The notes: generated by a model from the sequence alone, not told the origin. DNA of 64,000 nucleotides from Phycicoccus sp. Root101 (GCF_001426245.1 NZ_LMCM01000006.1:552839-616838); one strand, 5' to 3'. Positions 7,526 through 15,962 are shown, counted from the stretch's first letter. Program-made: numbers and translations.

Positions 7526-8128
7526 TCAGTGGGCAGACGGGGCGTCGGTGGACCAGGTAGGGGTCGTGGCAAGGTCCGCGGCGACGGGAGCCGACACCGG
7601 ACGGGGCTCCCCTGAAGGAATCGGCAGCTGGCCGGTTCCGGGGCGGCGGGGGTGCAGGTCACGCTGTCCGCGGCACGCACCGACGAGAAGCCGCAACGCC
7701 TCGCTCACCGTCTGGGCGACCACTCGCTCCGGCGGCCCGTCGAAGTGGAAGAGGTGGGACTCCACGCGGCCCGGGCGCCGGACAGCAAGCCAGGTGGTCC
7801 CCGCCACCACGCCGCTCTCGGGGCCGGGACCGGCCACTCCTGTCGCTGCCAGGGTGAGGTCGGCACTGAAGAGCTCTGCTGCAGATGCCGCCATGGTGCA
7901 CGCGGCCGTCGGGCTGACGACCGGGCCCGGTGCGACCCCGAGGACGTCGAACTTCGTTCGTGAGGCGTAGACGACGACGCCACCGAGGAACCACGCGGAC
8001 GCGTCAGGACCGCGGCCCAGCTCCGTCGCGATGGCCCCGGACGTCAGCGACTCTGCCACCGCGACCGTCCAACCGCGCTCCTGCACGAGCCCGGCGAGGA
8101 CCTCGGCACGCGTCCGGACGTCGGTCAT
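7526..8128 (-). CDS. CinA C-terminal domain protein (NMN amidohydrolase-like)
   Basis: Residues 1-155 match the CinA C-terminal/PncC fold: 'VAVAESLTSGAIATELG', 'FLGGVVVYASRTKFDVLGV', 'AATGVAGPGPESG' and 'GTTWLAV'. PncC deamidates nicotinamide mononucleotide to NaMN in the NAD salvage route. The stand-alone domain form is common in actinobacteria. A proline- and threonine-rich tail of about 45 residues is extra. The ATG overlaps the stop of the small ORF upstream (ATGA), so it is the third gene of a coupled YihY-small ORF-CinA operon. Confidence 0.88.
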   Translation of the reverse strand: MTDVRTRAEVLAGLVQERGWTVAVAESLTSGAIATELGRGPDASAWFLGGVVVYASRTKFDVLGVAPGPVVSPTAACTMAASAAELFSADLTLAATGVAGPGPESGVVAGTTWLAVRRPGRVESHLFHFDGPPERVVAQTVSEALRLLVGACRGQRDLHPRRPGTGQLPIPSGEPRPVSAPVAADLATTPTWSTDAPSAH

Positions 8129-8376
8129 GCTGGACGCCCCCCGTCCATCGCTCCCGGGAGGCGGGGAGGTGACGGCGTCGCCGCCGCCGGCTCACCGCAT
8201 CCGTGGTTGGGGACCGAGTGCACCGTGTCGGCGTCGGGTCGACCCATGACGTGGACGACCTGCCGACGTACGATGGGAACGCCCTTCGGGGCCCCGGGCG
8301 GGCGTCGAGGGCCGAGCGCAGCATCCCCCCTGCTGCAGCCCCGGTACTCCGCCCGTTCGGGTTGCACCTCACGCAT
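8125..8376 (-). CDS. 83-residue hypothetical protein between yihY-like and cinA-like genes
   Basis: The ATG has AAGGAG 6 nt upstream and overlaps the end of the YihY-like gene; its stop overlaps the CinA start as ATGA. The sequence is hydrophilic, with 'VRRQVVHVMGRPDADTVHSV' in the middle and a proline/alanine-rich end. It resembles nothing I know. Coupling on both sides is the support for it. Confidence 0.5.
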   Translation of the reverse strand: MREVQPERAEYRGCSRGDAALGPRRPPGAPKGVPIVRRQVVHVMGRPDADTVHSVPNHGCGEPAAATPSPPRLPGAMDGGRPA

Positions 8377-9439
8377 CGGGATCTCCTTGGCCCCCGGTCT
8401 CCCGCAGCTCCCGCCCCCGCTCCACGTCCTGCTCCTCCTTGGCCCGTGACTTGTCGCTCGTGCGCGTGTCCCGGGGGGGCAGCTGCAGCGTGCGTTCGGC
8501 GGGCACCCCCGACTGGAGCTCCCGGCCACGTTCGAGCTCGCTGTCCAGCTCTGCACCGAAGAGGAGTGCGAGGTTGGTGAGCCACAGCCACAGCAGGAAG
8601 ACCACCACCCCCGCAAGGGCGCCATACGTCTTGTCGTAGCTGGAGAACCTCGAGACGTAGAAGCCGAACGCGAGCGAGGCCAGCACCCACACGACGATGG
8701 CCACCAGCGCCCCCACGCTGAGCCACCGGAACCGCGGCTGCTCGACGTTGGGGGTGGCGTAGTACAGCAGCGCCACCACGAGTGCGACCACGACGAGGAT
8801 GACGGGCCACTTGGCGATGTTCCAGACGAGCAAGGCGGTGGACCCGACCCCGATCGCGTCGCCTACGGCCTTGGCGGCAGGGCCCGTGAGCACGAGCGCG
8901 ACGGCGACCAGCGCCACGAGGACGAGGGCGACGAGGGTCACGACGAGCATCACCGGCCGCAGCTTCCAGAACGGGCGGCCTTCCTCCACCTCGTACATGC
9001 GGTTCATGGCCCGCCCGAAGGCTCCGACGTAGCCCGATGCGGACCAGAGAGAGGCGGCGAGGCCGATGACGAATGCCACGCCCGCTGCCCCACCACGGTC
9101 GGCGAGCGACTGCAGCGTGGGTCCGAGGGTCGTGGCGGCAGAGCCCGCACCCACGTCACGCAGGATGCCCAGAAGCGTGTCGACCGTCGTCCGGCTCTGC
9201 CCGACGAGGCCCACGAGGGACAGGAGCGCGATCGCGGCTGGGAAGAGCGCCAGCACCGCGTAGTAGGTCAGCGCGGCCGCAAGGTCCGTGCACTGGTCCC
9301 TGCTGAACTCCCTCAGCGTCTTGCGGGCGATGAACTGCCATGACTCCTTCGAGACCTCGGTGGGTGAGTCCGGCTGTCGCTCGGGTGCATCGCCCCCATG
9401 GGCGTCGGTTCCGGTGTCGGTGTGCGTCGTTGCTGGCAT
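8369..9439 (-). CDS. YihY/BrkB-family inner membrane protein
   Basis: A 356-residue protein with six hydrophobic segments between residues 70 and 310. The family marks are visible: 'DLAAALTYYAVLALFPAAIAL' near residue 60, 'GLAASLWSASGYVGAFGRAMNRMYEV' and 'YDKTYGALAGVVVFLLWLWLTNLALLFGAELDSEL' near the end. The C-terminal 55 residues are charged. The family was once wrongly called RNase BN; its transport role is unsettled. The start at 9439 was preferred because the longer frame lacks a binding site. It heads the operon with the 83-residue protein and CinA. Confidence 0.88.
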   Translation of the reverse strand: MPATTHTDTGTDAHGGDAPERQPDSPTEVSKESWQFIARKTLREFSRDQCTDLAAALTYYAVLALFPAAIALLSLVGLVGQSRTTVDTLLGILRDVGAGSAATTLGPTLQSLADRGGAAGVAFVIGLAASLWSASGYVGAFGRAMNRMYEVEEGRPFWKLRPVMLVVTLVALVLVALVAVALVLTGPAAKAVGDAIGVGSTALLVWNIAKWPVILVVVALVVALLYYATPNVEQPRFRWLSVGALVAIVVWVLASLAFGFYVSRFSSYDKTYGALAGVVVFLLWLWLTNLALLFGAELDSELERGRELQSGVPAERTLQLPPRDTRTSDKSRAKEEQDVERGRELRETGGQGDPDA

Positions 9440-9565
9440 GCCTGCCCTGTGCCCCGCCGAGGACGTCCTCAACCGTGTTTTTGACCAGTACTGCCGGGCA
9501 CTTCTGGCGGCGAGCGTGGCGACGCGGTTGCGGTTCGCCCCGCACAAGTCGCCCACGTCGCGGAC

Positions 9566-10393
9566 TCAGGGGATGTCGGCCAGGCGCTCCAGGAGGGACA
9601 CGGCGTCGTGCGGAGCCCGGCCGTCGATGTCGTTGTCGAAGTAGACGTAGGAGTCGATCCCCTCGGCGCTCCATCCGCGGATGCGCTCGGCCCACGCGTC
9701 GAGGGTCGCAGCGGCGTAGCCACCCCCGTACAGCCTGTCCTCCCCGTGCAGCCTGACGTAGGCGTGGTCCGTGGTGAGCGCAGCGAACCTGGGCCAGGTG
9801 CCGGCGCTGTCCGACTCGACCAGCGCCACACCGTGGCGGTCCAGCAGTGCGCGCGCGCGGGGGTCGTCGAAGCTCTGGTGCCGGGGTTCCAGCGCGTGAC
9901 GAACCGGTGTGGCCGGGTCCACGCCCACCTCCAGCTGGGTCTGGGTCCGCCCCTCGGCAACCTTGTCGTCGTGCTGGCATGCCAGGGTCGCGGCCTCGCC
10001 CGCGGTGAGCGGCAGGAGGGAGAGGAAGGTGTCGAGCCGGTCCTCGTCGAATTGGGACCGGGCGGGCAGCTGCCACAGGGTCGGTCCCAGAGCTGGTCCC
10101 AGGGCCAGGACTCCCGAGGCCCAGTGGTTCGCCAGCGCGGTCTCGACGCCCTGCAACTGCCGGAGGTGGGTGATGTACCGCCCGCCCTTGACGGCGAACT
10201 CGAAGTGTGGCGGGGCCGCGGCAGCCCAGCTGCGGTACCGCTCAGGGCGTTGCAGGGAGTAGAACGAGCCGTTCACCTCGACACTGGTGACGAGGCGGCT
10301 GAGGTGGGACAGCTCGTCGCGCTGCCGCAACCCCGCAGGGTAGAAGTCGCCCCGCCAGCTCGCGTAGCGCCACCCCGAGGTGCCGACCCGCAC
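9566..10393 (-). CDS. DUF72 domain protein
   Basis: A GTG start just before 'VRVGTSGWRYASWRG DFYP' gives 275 residues, close to the family's usual length. Hallmarks are 'GTSGWxY' at the N-terminus, 'EVNGSFYSLQ', 'FAVKGGRYITH', 'LWQLP', 'LEPRHQSF' and 'YVYFDNDIDGRAPHDA'. DUF72 proteins have a TIM-barrel fold related to endonuclease IV-like enzymes; the activity is not established. It stands alone between the YihY operon and small genes. Confidence 0.88.
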   Translation of the reverse strand: MRVGTSGWRYASWRGDFYPAGLRQRDELSHLSRLVTSVEVNGSFYSLQRPERYRSWAAAAPPHFEFAVKGGRYITHLRQLQGVETALANHWASGVLALGPALGPTLWQLPARSQFDEDRLDTFLSLLPLTAGEAATLACQHDDKVAEGRTQTQLEVGVDPATPVRHALEPRHQSFDDPRARALLDRHGVALVESDSAGTWPRFAALTTDHAYVRLHGEDRLYGGGYAAATLDAWAERIRGWSAEGIDSYVYFDNDIDGRAPHDAVSLLERLADIP

Positions 10394-10460
10394 ACGCCCG
10401 GCCCCGCGCCTCAGGGCTGCCCCTGCTCGCCAGGGCCCCGATGGGCGCGGTGCCGTGGGC

Positions 10461-10682
10461 TCACCGGAGCGCGCCGCGGTCGGGCTGCGGGCTCGGCGTC
10501 GGCGCAGTGGGGTCCGGGGAGGGCGCGGGGCTCGGACCGGGCTCGGGCGAGGAGACCGGCGACGGGCCGGGATCACTCGGGTCGGGTCTCGGCGTCGGGC
10601 TGCCACCCGGTCCAGCGGGGACGGAGAGCGGGTCGGGTGCGCCGCCCGGATCGGTCGCCGGGGGCTGCTGGCGAGTCGCCAT
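10461..10682 (-). CDS. Small proline-rich hypothetical protein
   Basis: A 73-residue frame starts at an ATG with AAAGGA 7 nt upstream. More than a third of the residues are proline, in 'PSP'/'PDP' spacing, ending 'QPDRGALR'. Such sequences are intrinsically disordered. The good binding site supports translation, but low-complexity GC-rich DNA can give such frames by chance. Confidence 0.45.
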   Translation of the reverse strand: MATRQQPPATDPGGAPDPLSVPAGPGGSPTPRPDPSDPGPSPVSSPEPGPSPAPSPDPTAPTPSPQPDRGALR

Positions 10683-10717
10683 GGGTGGATCCTTTCGTTC
10701 GGGGTCGACCGGTTGGT

Positions 10718-10846
10718 TCAGCCCTGCTTGGCACTCGTGGCGATGCCGTCGAGGATGTGCCGTTGGGCCACGGCGAAGACGATGATCAGGTGCAGCGCCA
10801 ACAGGGCCGGTGTCGCGAGCCGGCCGGTCAGTCTCCGTGTGTCCAT
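10718..10846 (-). CDS. 42-residue single-span membrane protein
   Basis: GGAGG lies 7 nt before the ATG. Residues 10-27 ('ATPALLALHLIIVFAVAQ') form one membrane helix with a basic start ('MDTRRLTGR'), so the N-terminus probably stays inside. It lies 36 nt upstream of the proline-rich gene on the same strand. No family is recognised. Confidence 0.6.
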   Translation of the reverse strand: MDTRRLTGRLATPALLALHLIIVFAVAQRHILDGIATSAKQG

Positions 10847-10953
10847 GTCGCAACCTCCAGGAGTGAGCTGGATTCGTCCCAGCATTGCATCCATCCGCTC
10901 GGACGTCGGAGAAACACTTCGACGACGAGAAGTGTCGGAGAGGCCTCACGTCC

Positions 10954-11832
10954 TCAGGCCACCAGGCCGGAGACGTCCAGCTCGTGCCGCAGCCGCGCCA
11001 CGATCCCGCTGAGGAGGCGCGACACCTGCATCTGGCTCACGCCGAGCTCCTCGCCGATCTCGGTCTGTGTCATCTCCTCGACGAACCGAAGGTGGACGAT
11101 CCGGCGCTCACGGTCACTGAGCGACTGCAGGCAGGTCGTCAGGGCCAAGTGGTTGTCCACGGCCGTCGACTCGTCCTGGGCCAGCAGCGAATCCACCCAC
11201 CCGGACACACCATGAGCGACATGGTCCAGCGACGCAGCCCGGAACGCCCGGCGGCAGGCCATGACCTCATCCACCTCCTGGGTGCTCCAGCCCAACGAGG
11301 CCGCGAGCTCCGTGGCCGTGGGTTCGGATTGCAGTTCCTGGCGCAGCCGCTCCTGCTCGGCGATCATCCGCTCACGGCTCTCCTGCAGGCCCCTGGGGGG
11401 TCGCACGGCCCAGCAGCAGTCACGGAAGTAGTGCTTGATCTCGCCTTGGATGGTTGCGCGGGCGAAGGCGCCGAAACCGGAACCCTTTCCACTGACATAC
11501 CGGTTGGCCGCCTTGACGAGCGCGGCATGGGCGACCTGCGACAGGTCCTCGAACTCGACTCCTCGTCGGCTGTAGCGACGTGCGCACGAGGAAGCCAGGT
11601 CGAGGCAGAGCAGGACGGCGTCGTGCCTGAGGCGGCTGGCCTCCGTCGCGTCCCTGCACGCGAGCGCGGCTTCGAGCAGCGCCTCCGCGCGCTGGAGGTT
11701 CGGGCCGCGACCGGCGCCAGAAGGGTCGGGGTGGGAAGGCTGGGCAACGGGTCCATGGGGCGCCCTTCGTGCTGGTGGGTATGCACCGGCGCCGCTGTTG
11801 GACCATGCGTTCGATCTAGAAAAGCACCCCAT
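10954..11832 (-). CDS. RNA polymerase sigma factor, SigB/SigF/SigG group
   Basis: Region 2 ('ARRYSRRGVEFEDLSQVAHAALVKAANRY', 'GFGAFARATIQGEIKHYFRD'), region 3 ('PPRGLQESRERM', 'EPTATELAASLGWSTQEVDEVM') and region 4 ('RERRIVHLRFVEEMTQTEIGEELGVSQMQVSRLL') are all present and in order, as in the actinobacterial general-stress sigma factors. The ATG at 11832 lacks a good binding site, so the exact start within the first 50 residues is uncertain. No RsbW/RsbV pair is adjacent. Two promoters nearby (13028, 15391) match the pattern this group recognises. Confidence 0.88.
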   Translation of the reverse strand: MGCFSRSNAWSNSGAGAYPPARRAPHGPVAQPSHPDPSGAGRGPNLQRAEALLEAALACRDATEASRLRHDAVLLCLDLASSCARRYSRRGVEFEDLSQVAHAALVKAANRYVSGKGSGFGAFARATIQGEIKHYFRDCCWAVRPPRGLQESRERMIAEQERLRQELQSEPTATELAASLGWSTQEVDEVMACRRAFRAASLDHVAHGVSGWVDSLLAQDESTAVDNHLALTTCLQSLSDRERRIVHLRFVEEMTQTEIGEELGVSQMQVSRLLSGIVARLRHELDVSGLVA

Positions 11833-12202
11833 ATCGGACCGCGCAACACAGGCGGGGCGCGCGCCTGTCCAGCTGGCGCGGCGCGACAGGCGGTCGTGAT
11901 TCGTCACCGGGGGTCGAGCCGAACCCGGGTCTCGCGCAACGTTATCCAACCGTGCCCGGTTCGACAGCGTCCGGGTAGTGGGCGCGGCAGCAGATTCCCG
12001 AGGCAGCCCTGAAGCGGGCTGTTCCCTTGAACCCGGGCAAATTGATCCGGCCCGACGCAAGCCGATGCTCGGTGCCACGAGCGGCCAGCTCGAGACCGAC
12101 TCCCCTCGGGCCGCCCAGCGGCCCACCGCCCCGGGGGAATGGAACCGCTGAGGACCGGGTATCCCCGTGGTACCGAGTCGGGGCCCATGACCAGGAGGAC
12201 CA

Positions 12203-12289
12203 ATGACCCGTCCCTTTCGCATGCACCAGACGACCTGTCGTGAATCAGTGACTGCGCTCCGCGTCGACTGGATGCCGGAGCGCTCGTAA
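12203..12289 (+). CDS. 28-codon leader ORF coupled to hydrolase gene
   Basis: AGGAGGACCA directly precedes the ATG, the best binding site in the region, while the hydrolase gene downstream has none of its own. The TAA overlaps the hydrolase ATG as TAATG. It is therefore probably translated and delivers ribosomes to the next gene. The peptide has no recognisable features. Confidence 0.5.
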   Translation: MTRPFRMHQTTCRESVTALRVDWMPERS

Positions 12290-12954
12290 TGGCCCAGCTC
12301 ATCGCGACCCGTTCCGTGACGGCACCGGAGGGATTGTGCCTCGTCCTGCATGGTGGCGGTTCCCGACGCGGCATGATGCGGGTGAGCCCCGCACACCGCT
12401 CGGTGCTGCGGATGATCCCCACGGCTGCTCGCACGGCGCTGGCCGGGCGTGGTCGGCTCGGCGTCTACCGGCTCCTCAACACCATCCGCGGCTGGGACAC
12501 CCACCAGACCCCGGTGGTCGACGTCGAGTGGGCGCTGGACCAGCTCGGACTCGAGTTCGGGCCCGAGCTACCGGTCGCCCTGATCGGGCACTCCCTCGGT
12601 GGCCGAGCAGCGTTGTTGGCCGGTGGAGCACCGCAGGTCCGGACCGTGGTGGCCTTGGCACCGTGGTTGTACCCCGGTGAGGATGTTCCTCTGAGAGGGC
12701 GGCAGGTGCTCTTCGTCCACGGCGACGAGGACCGAGTCGCCAGTGCCACTCGGGCCATGTCTGTGGCACGTCAGCTGGAGGTCGAGAACGACGTCGGCTT
12801 CATCAGTGTGCTCGGCGGCAAGCACGCGATGCTGCGCCGCCACGGGGTGTTCGATGGCGCCGCTGCCGACTTCGCGGTCAGCACACTCCTCCACGAGCCT
12901 GTGCGCGGCCCGGTCTCCGCGATCATGCAGGGACGCTCGTGGCTGGAGGTCTAG
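12289..12954 (+). CDS. Alpha/beta-hydrolase, dienelactone hydrolase-like
   Basis: A 221-residue alpha/beta hydrolase with all three catalytic positions: nucleophile in 'IGHSLGGRAAL' (Ser near residue 102), acid in 'FVHGDEDRV', histidine in 'GGKHAML'. An oxyanion 'LHGGG' lies near residue 20. The substrate is unknown; it is probably a cytoplasmic esterase. Translation depends on the 28-codon leader. It precedes a phosphatase and NnrD on the same strand with a 145-nt gap containing a second promoter. Confidence 0.85.
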   Translation: MAQLIATRSVTAPEGLCLVLHGGGSRRGMMRVSPAHRSVLRMIPTAARTALAGRGRLGVYRLLNTIRGWDTHQTPVVDVEWALDQLGLEFGPELPVALIGHSLGGRAALLAGGAPQVRTVVALAPWLYPGEDVPLRGRQVLFVHGDEDRVASATRAMSVARQLEVENDVGFISVLGGKHAMLRRHGVFDGAAADFAVSTLLHEPVRGPVSAIMQGRSWLEV

Positions 12955-13027
12955 CCCAGCGACGCGGGGAACGGGACCACCCGGGCGGCGACTTCCCGCC
13001 ACCGCGTCGACAACCTGCGGAAGGCCG

Positions 13028-13052
13028 GTTTGCGGCGGCCACCCCCGGGTAG
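13028..13052 (+). promoter_or_regulatory. SigB/F-type promoter GTTT-N15-GGGTAG
   Basis: GTTT at 13028 is 15 nt from GGGTAG at 13047, matching the GTTT-N15-17-GGGTAT pattern of actinobacterial SigB/SigF promoters. It lies about 50 nt before the small leader ORF that precedes the histidine phosphatase. Confidence 0.6.
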
Positions 13053-13099
13053 ACGGACCATCGACACTTGCTCGCCGCGTGATCGACGATCGGAGAACC

Positions 13100-13162
13100 A
13101 TGATGACTTCCGCGTCCGGCCGGGGACGGACCGAACGGACCAGCACGACCCTGAGCCGATGA
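13100..13162 (+). CDS. Possible 20-codon leader ORF before histidine phosphatase
   Basis: CGGAG lies just before a double ATG; the short frame ends in TGA overlapping the next ATG (ATGA). The downstream gene has no good site itself. The peptide is serine/threonine/arginine-rich and has no recognisable family. Confidence 0.35.
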   Translation: MMTSASGRGRTERTSTTLSR

Positions 13163-13926
13163 CCCCGGTCTTCGGCGCCATGGACCGCGGTCCTGCCCAA
13201 CTGGTCCTCGTACGCCACGGCGAGAGCATCGGCAACCTCGCCGACCGGGCCGCCCGGGATGCCGGTGCCTCGCGACTGGACCTCGACGCCAGGGACGCCG
13301 ACGTCCCCCTGTCCGACACGGGACAAGAGCAGGCACGAGCCCTTGGGCACCATCTCAGGAACCTGCCCGAGGATGGCCGACCGACGGTCGTGGTCAGCTC
13401 TCCCTACCGTCGTAGCGCGGACACGGCGCACCTGGCACTCCGTGCGGCCGCCGTGGGACTCGAGGTGCAACGGGACGAACGACTGAGGGAGCGCGAACTG
13501 GGGGCCTTCGACGGTCTCACCGGGACGGGGATCCGCGCCGAGTTCAGGGTGGAGTCAGTCCGCCGAGACCATCTCGGCAAGTTCTACTACCGCCCTCCGA
13601 GCGGTGAGAGCTGGTGCGACGTCGTCCTGCGCGTCCGCTCCTTCCTGCGCGACGTCCGGACACTGCCGTCGTCCGACCGCCTCTGGGTCTTCACGCACCA
13701 GGCAGTCATCACGTGCTTCCGCTACGTCCTCGAGGGTCTGGACGAGACCACCCTCATGCACATCGACCGGACGGTGGACGTACCCAACGCGTCGACCACC
13801 TCCTACCGACGAGGCGCCGGGGACGTGCTAGAGCTGGTCGACTACGCGTCCTCGGCGGCGGTCGAGTCCAGTGGAGGCCACACCACGCAGGAATCCGAGC
13901 ACGCAGGACGCGGGGGCCTGTCGTGA
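13159..13926 (+). CDS. Histidine phosphatase (phosphoglycerate mutase-like)
   Basis: The phosphohistidine motif 'LVLVRHGESIGN' near residue 20 is followed by 'LSDTGQEQARALG', 'SSPYRRSADTA', 'RERELGAFDGLTG' and 'VFTHQAVITCFRY' with the second catalytic His. This is the full branch-1 histidine phosphatase core. The substrate is open: sugar phosphates or small phosphoesters are usual. The start at ATG 13159 is set by the leader overlap; the stop overlaps the NnrD GTG as GTGA. Confidence 0.88.
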   Translation: MTPVFGAMDRGPAQLVLVRHGESIGNLADRAARDAGASRLDLDARDADVPLSDTGQEQARALGHHLRNLPEDGRPTVVVSSPYRRSADTAHLALRAAAVGLEVQRDERLRERELGAFDGLTGTGIRAEFRVESVRRDHLGKFYYRPPSGESWCDVVLRVRSFLRDVRTLPSSDRLWVFTHQAVITCFRYVLEGLDETTLMHIDRTVDVPNASTTSYRRGAGDVLELVDYASSAAVESSGGHTTQESEHAGRGGLS

Positions 13927-14816
13927 CGTGGTCGACACGCATCCTCGATGCGGAGGCTCTCCGTGCGTGGCCCCTTCCCGACGCCGGCGGGGGCAAGGAC
14001 TCCCGTGGACGGGTAGTGGTCGTCGGTGGAAGTCGCCGTACCCCTGGCGCAGTCCTGCTGGCGGCCGAGGCAGCCGTGCGAGCAGGAGCCGGCAAACCCC
14101 AGGTCGCCACCGTGGCCAGCGTGGCAGTCGCGGCCAGCGTCGCTCTTCCGGAGGCCTTGGTCACCGACCTGCCGGAGACGGATGACGGCGAGATCTCAAC
14201 CAGTGCAGCCCAACAGATCATCAGCCTGGCCTCCGACTGCGACGCCCTGCTCTTCGGCCCCGGCCTGCTGTCCCCGGAGGGCGCTCGCGAGCTGCTCGAG
14301 GAGCTGGCTGCCGAGCTGAACTGCCCGCTCGTGGTCGACGCTCTCGGCATGGCCTACCTCACCGCCCACCCGGACGGCCTCAGGCACCTCAGCGGAAGCG
14401 TGGTCCTGACCCCCAACGAGTCCGAGCTCGCCGAGACCCTGCAGCGTGACGAGGACGACGTTCGCGATCACCTGGCCGACTGCTGCGCAGAGCTGGCTGA
14501 CCGCTCGGGCGCGACCGTCGTCGCAGGAGGGGAGCAAACGTGGGTCGTCAGCCCGGGTGACGACGAGCGTTGGCGCTACGACGGCGGCGTGCCCGGGCTC
14601 GGGGTGGCTGGATCCGGGGACGTCAAGGCCGGCGTGGTGGCTGGGCTCCTCGCCCGTGGACTGCCTCCTCACGGTGCCGCCGCATGGGGCGTACTGCTCC
14701 ACGCCGGTGCCGGCCATTCCGCCAGCCAGCACCTGGCCCCGCTCGGCTTCCTGGCCCGGGAGGTTCTGCCCTGGGTGCCTCGGGTCATGAACCAGCTGTC
14801 CGAGAGCGCGGAGTAG
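13923..14816 (+). CDS. nnrD: ADP/ATP-dependent NAD(P)H-hydrate dehydratase
   Basis: The 297 residues cover the C-terminal YjeF/NnrD kinase-fold domain alone: 'VVVVGGSRRTPGAVLLAAEAAVRAGAGKPQ', 'LLFGPGLLSPEGA', 'VVDALGMAYL', 'LTPNESELAETL' and 'VAGSGDVKAGVVAGLLARG'. The enzyme repairs hydrated NAD(P)H in an ADP- or ATP-dependent reaction. The epimerase domain (NnrE) is absent, so either it is elsewhere or this copy works alone; a second, full-length NnrD is common in such genomes. The GTG start overlaps the preceding stop. Confidence 0.85.
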   Translation: MTWSTRILDAEALRAWPLPDAGGGKDSRGRVVVVGGSRRTPGAVLLAAEAAVRAGAGKPQVATVASVAVAASVALPEALVTDLPETDDGEISTSAAQQIISLASDCDALLFGPGLLSPEGARELLEELAAELNCPLVVDALGMAYLTAHPDGLRHLSGSVVLTPNESELAETLQRDEDDVRDHLADCCAELADRSGATVVAGGEQTWVVSPGDDERWRYDGGVPGLGVAGSGDVKAGVVAGLLARGLPPHGAAAWGVLLHAGAGHSASQHLAPLGFLAREVLPWVPRVMNQLSESAE

Positions 14817-15149
14817 ACAGCCTCGGGCCGCGTCCGCCCGCCGATCGCGCCCAGTCCTGCGGCCGCGACCCCAGGCCCACGGCCACAGGACCGCGACCCC
14901 GGGGTCTGCGAGGCGGATCGTGAAACGTGTGCCCTGGCGCGTCAACGAGTCCCGTGCCCCGGCTCTGGCAAGCACCCCCGCGCGTGATCCGAGCCGGGAC
15001 ACGGTCACCCACTGTGTGCCCCGAACCGGTGACGCCAAACGACGCGCTCACAGGTGGCGACAAGTCGCCACGGGTTGGCGCGGCCCCACCGGACCTCGAT
15101 CGTCGTGCGCGCCGGACGCCCAACGAGTCGGACAACTGCTCGGTGCTGG
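14817..15149. other. Intergenic stretch between convergent genes
   Basis: About 330 bp between nnrD and the DUF6582 gene. It contains a GACCCCGGGGTC palindrome near 14895 but no convincing gene or terminator. Confidence 0.4.
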
Positions 15150-15359
15150 TCAGTCGTCCTTCTTCAGGCTCGGATACTTCTTCTCGACCGCTGACCGCAC
15201 CTGCTTCTTCTCCTCCGCCGTACCGTGCTGCGCCACCCTGGCCAAGGCGTTCCGTGCGTGCTCGATATCCGGTATCGGGTACTTCCTCTGTTCCGGAAGG
15301 GCAAATGACGACTCCTTCAGCTTCTTGCGGTTGTCGTTGTCACTGAGATCCTTGGACAT
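15150..15359 (-). CDS. DUF6582-like small protein
   Basis: A 69-residue, lysine-rich, charged protein starting at an ATG with AGGAG upstream. 'RKYPIPDIEHARNALARVAQHGT' followed by 'KKQVRSAVEKKYPSL' is the family's signature. Such proteins are small and helical and often occur near stress genes or phage genes; the role is unknown. A SigB/F-type promoter lies about 30 nt upstream, so it is probably part of the general stress response. Confidence 0.8.
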   Translation of the reverse strand: MSKDLSDNDNRKKLKESSFALPEQRKYPIPDIEHARNALARVAQHGTAEEKKQVRSAVEKKYPSLKKDD

Positions 15360-15390
15360 TGCAGACTCCTTGCTCGGGGTTCCACTCCTA

Positions 15391-15415
15391 CTACCCCTTC
15401 GGCGACTGCTCAACC
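15391..15415 (-). promoter_or_regulatory. SigB/F-type promoter GGTT-N15-GGGTAG
   Basis: On the minus strand GGTT (15415-15412) is 15 nt from GGGTAG (15396-15391), which lies 32 nt before the DUF6582 start. Spacing and -10 agree with the promoter at 13028. Confidence 0.6.
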
Positions 15416-15504
15416 TGCTGGCGGCGTGGTGTGTCCTTCCTTCCCGGTGCCCGCGCCCAAGGGCTCCGGGCCTTGGCTAACGCCGTTCACGTTGGGATCA
15501 TCGG

Positions 15505-15693
15505 ATGATGGCTGGGAAACCCGAGACCTGCCCGAACTGCGACTCCCCCAAGTGGACGATCGTCACCCTTCCGCGCGCACGGGACGAGCCAGGACCGCAC
15601 AGGATCCGGCACGTCGCCCGTTGCCTTGCCTGCAGTCACCAGTGGGAGCTGGCGCCTTCGACCTACCGGCCCGGTCAGTCCAAGCAGGGGTGA
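15505..15693 (+). CDS. Small zinc-ribbon protein
   Basis: A 62-residue protein with C-x2-C near residue 9 ('CPNCDSPKW') and a second C-x2-C about 35 residues later ('CLACSHQWEL'), the two knuckles of a zinc ribbon. The binding site before the double ATG is weak. It is the last gene before the first tRNA-Val remnant. Its function is unknown. Confidence 0.55.
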   Translation: MMAGKPETCPNCDSPKWTIVTLPRARDEPGPHRIRHVARCLACSHQWELAPSTYRPGQSKQG

Positions 15694-15782
15694 CGCCCTT
15701 GGAACAGATCGCTCGCCTCGTCGTGCACCGTCGCAGGGACGTCACCGAGGGCGTCGATCTCAGCCGAGGTGACTCACGAATA

Positions 15783-15868
15783 CAGCCCCTGATCTGCGCT
15801 TCCGCAGGTCAGGGGCTGTTTCACTGTTGGGCGATACTGGGTTTGAACCAGTGACCTCTTCCGTGTCA
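15783..15868 (-). repeat. tRNA-Val(GAC) 3' remnant plus hairpin, copy A
   Basis: On the minus strand 15868-15828 reads from the anticodon loop (TGACAC) through the T arm to the acceptor end TCGCCCA of a tRNA-Val. The next triplet is ACA, not CCA. Beyond it lies the hairpin 15783-15818 (10-bp outer stem CAGCCCCTGA/TCAGGGGCTG plus an inner 5-bp stem). There is no 5' half, so it is not a functional tRNA. This is the most diverged of three copies (see 22516 and 35829). Confidence 0.85.
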
Positions 15869-15962
15869 GCGACTTTCGCACCGTCCTTGGCCGTCCGCCG
15901 GCATCCGTCTGAGCACAACCACTCCCCCGCAGTCCCCCGACGTCCGCCCGAATCCGCGTTCG

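Noticed and set aside
9608..11215. A 535-codon plus-strand frame
   Set aside because: It is antisense to the DUF72 gene, the small genes and the end of the sigma gene and has no recognisable domain.
14196..15038. A 280-codon minus-strand frame opposite nnrD
   Set aside because: nnrD has full family motifs in the other strand; the minus frame has none.
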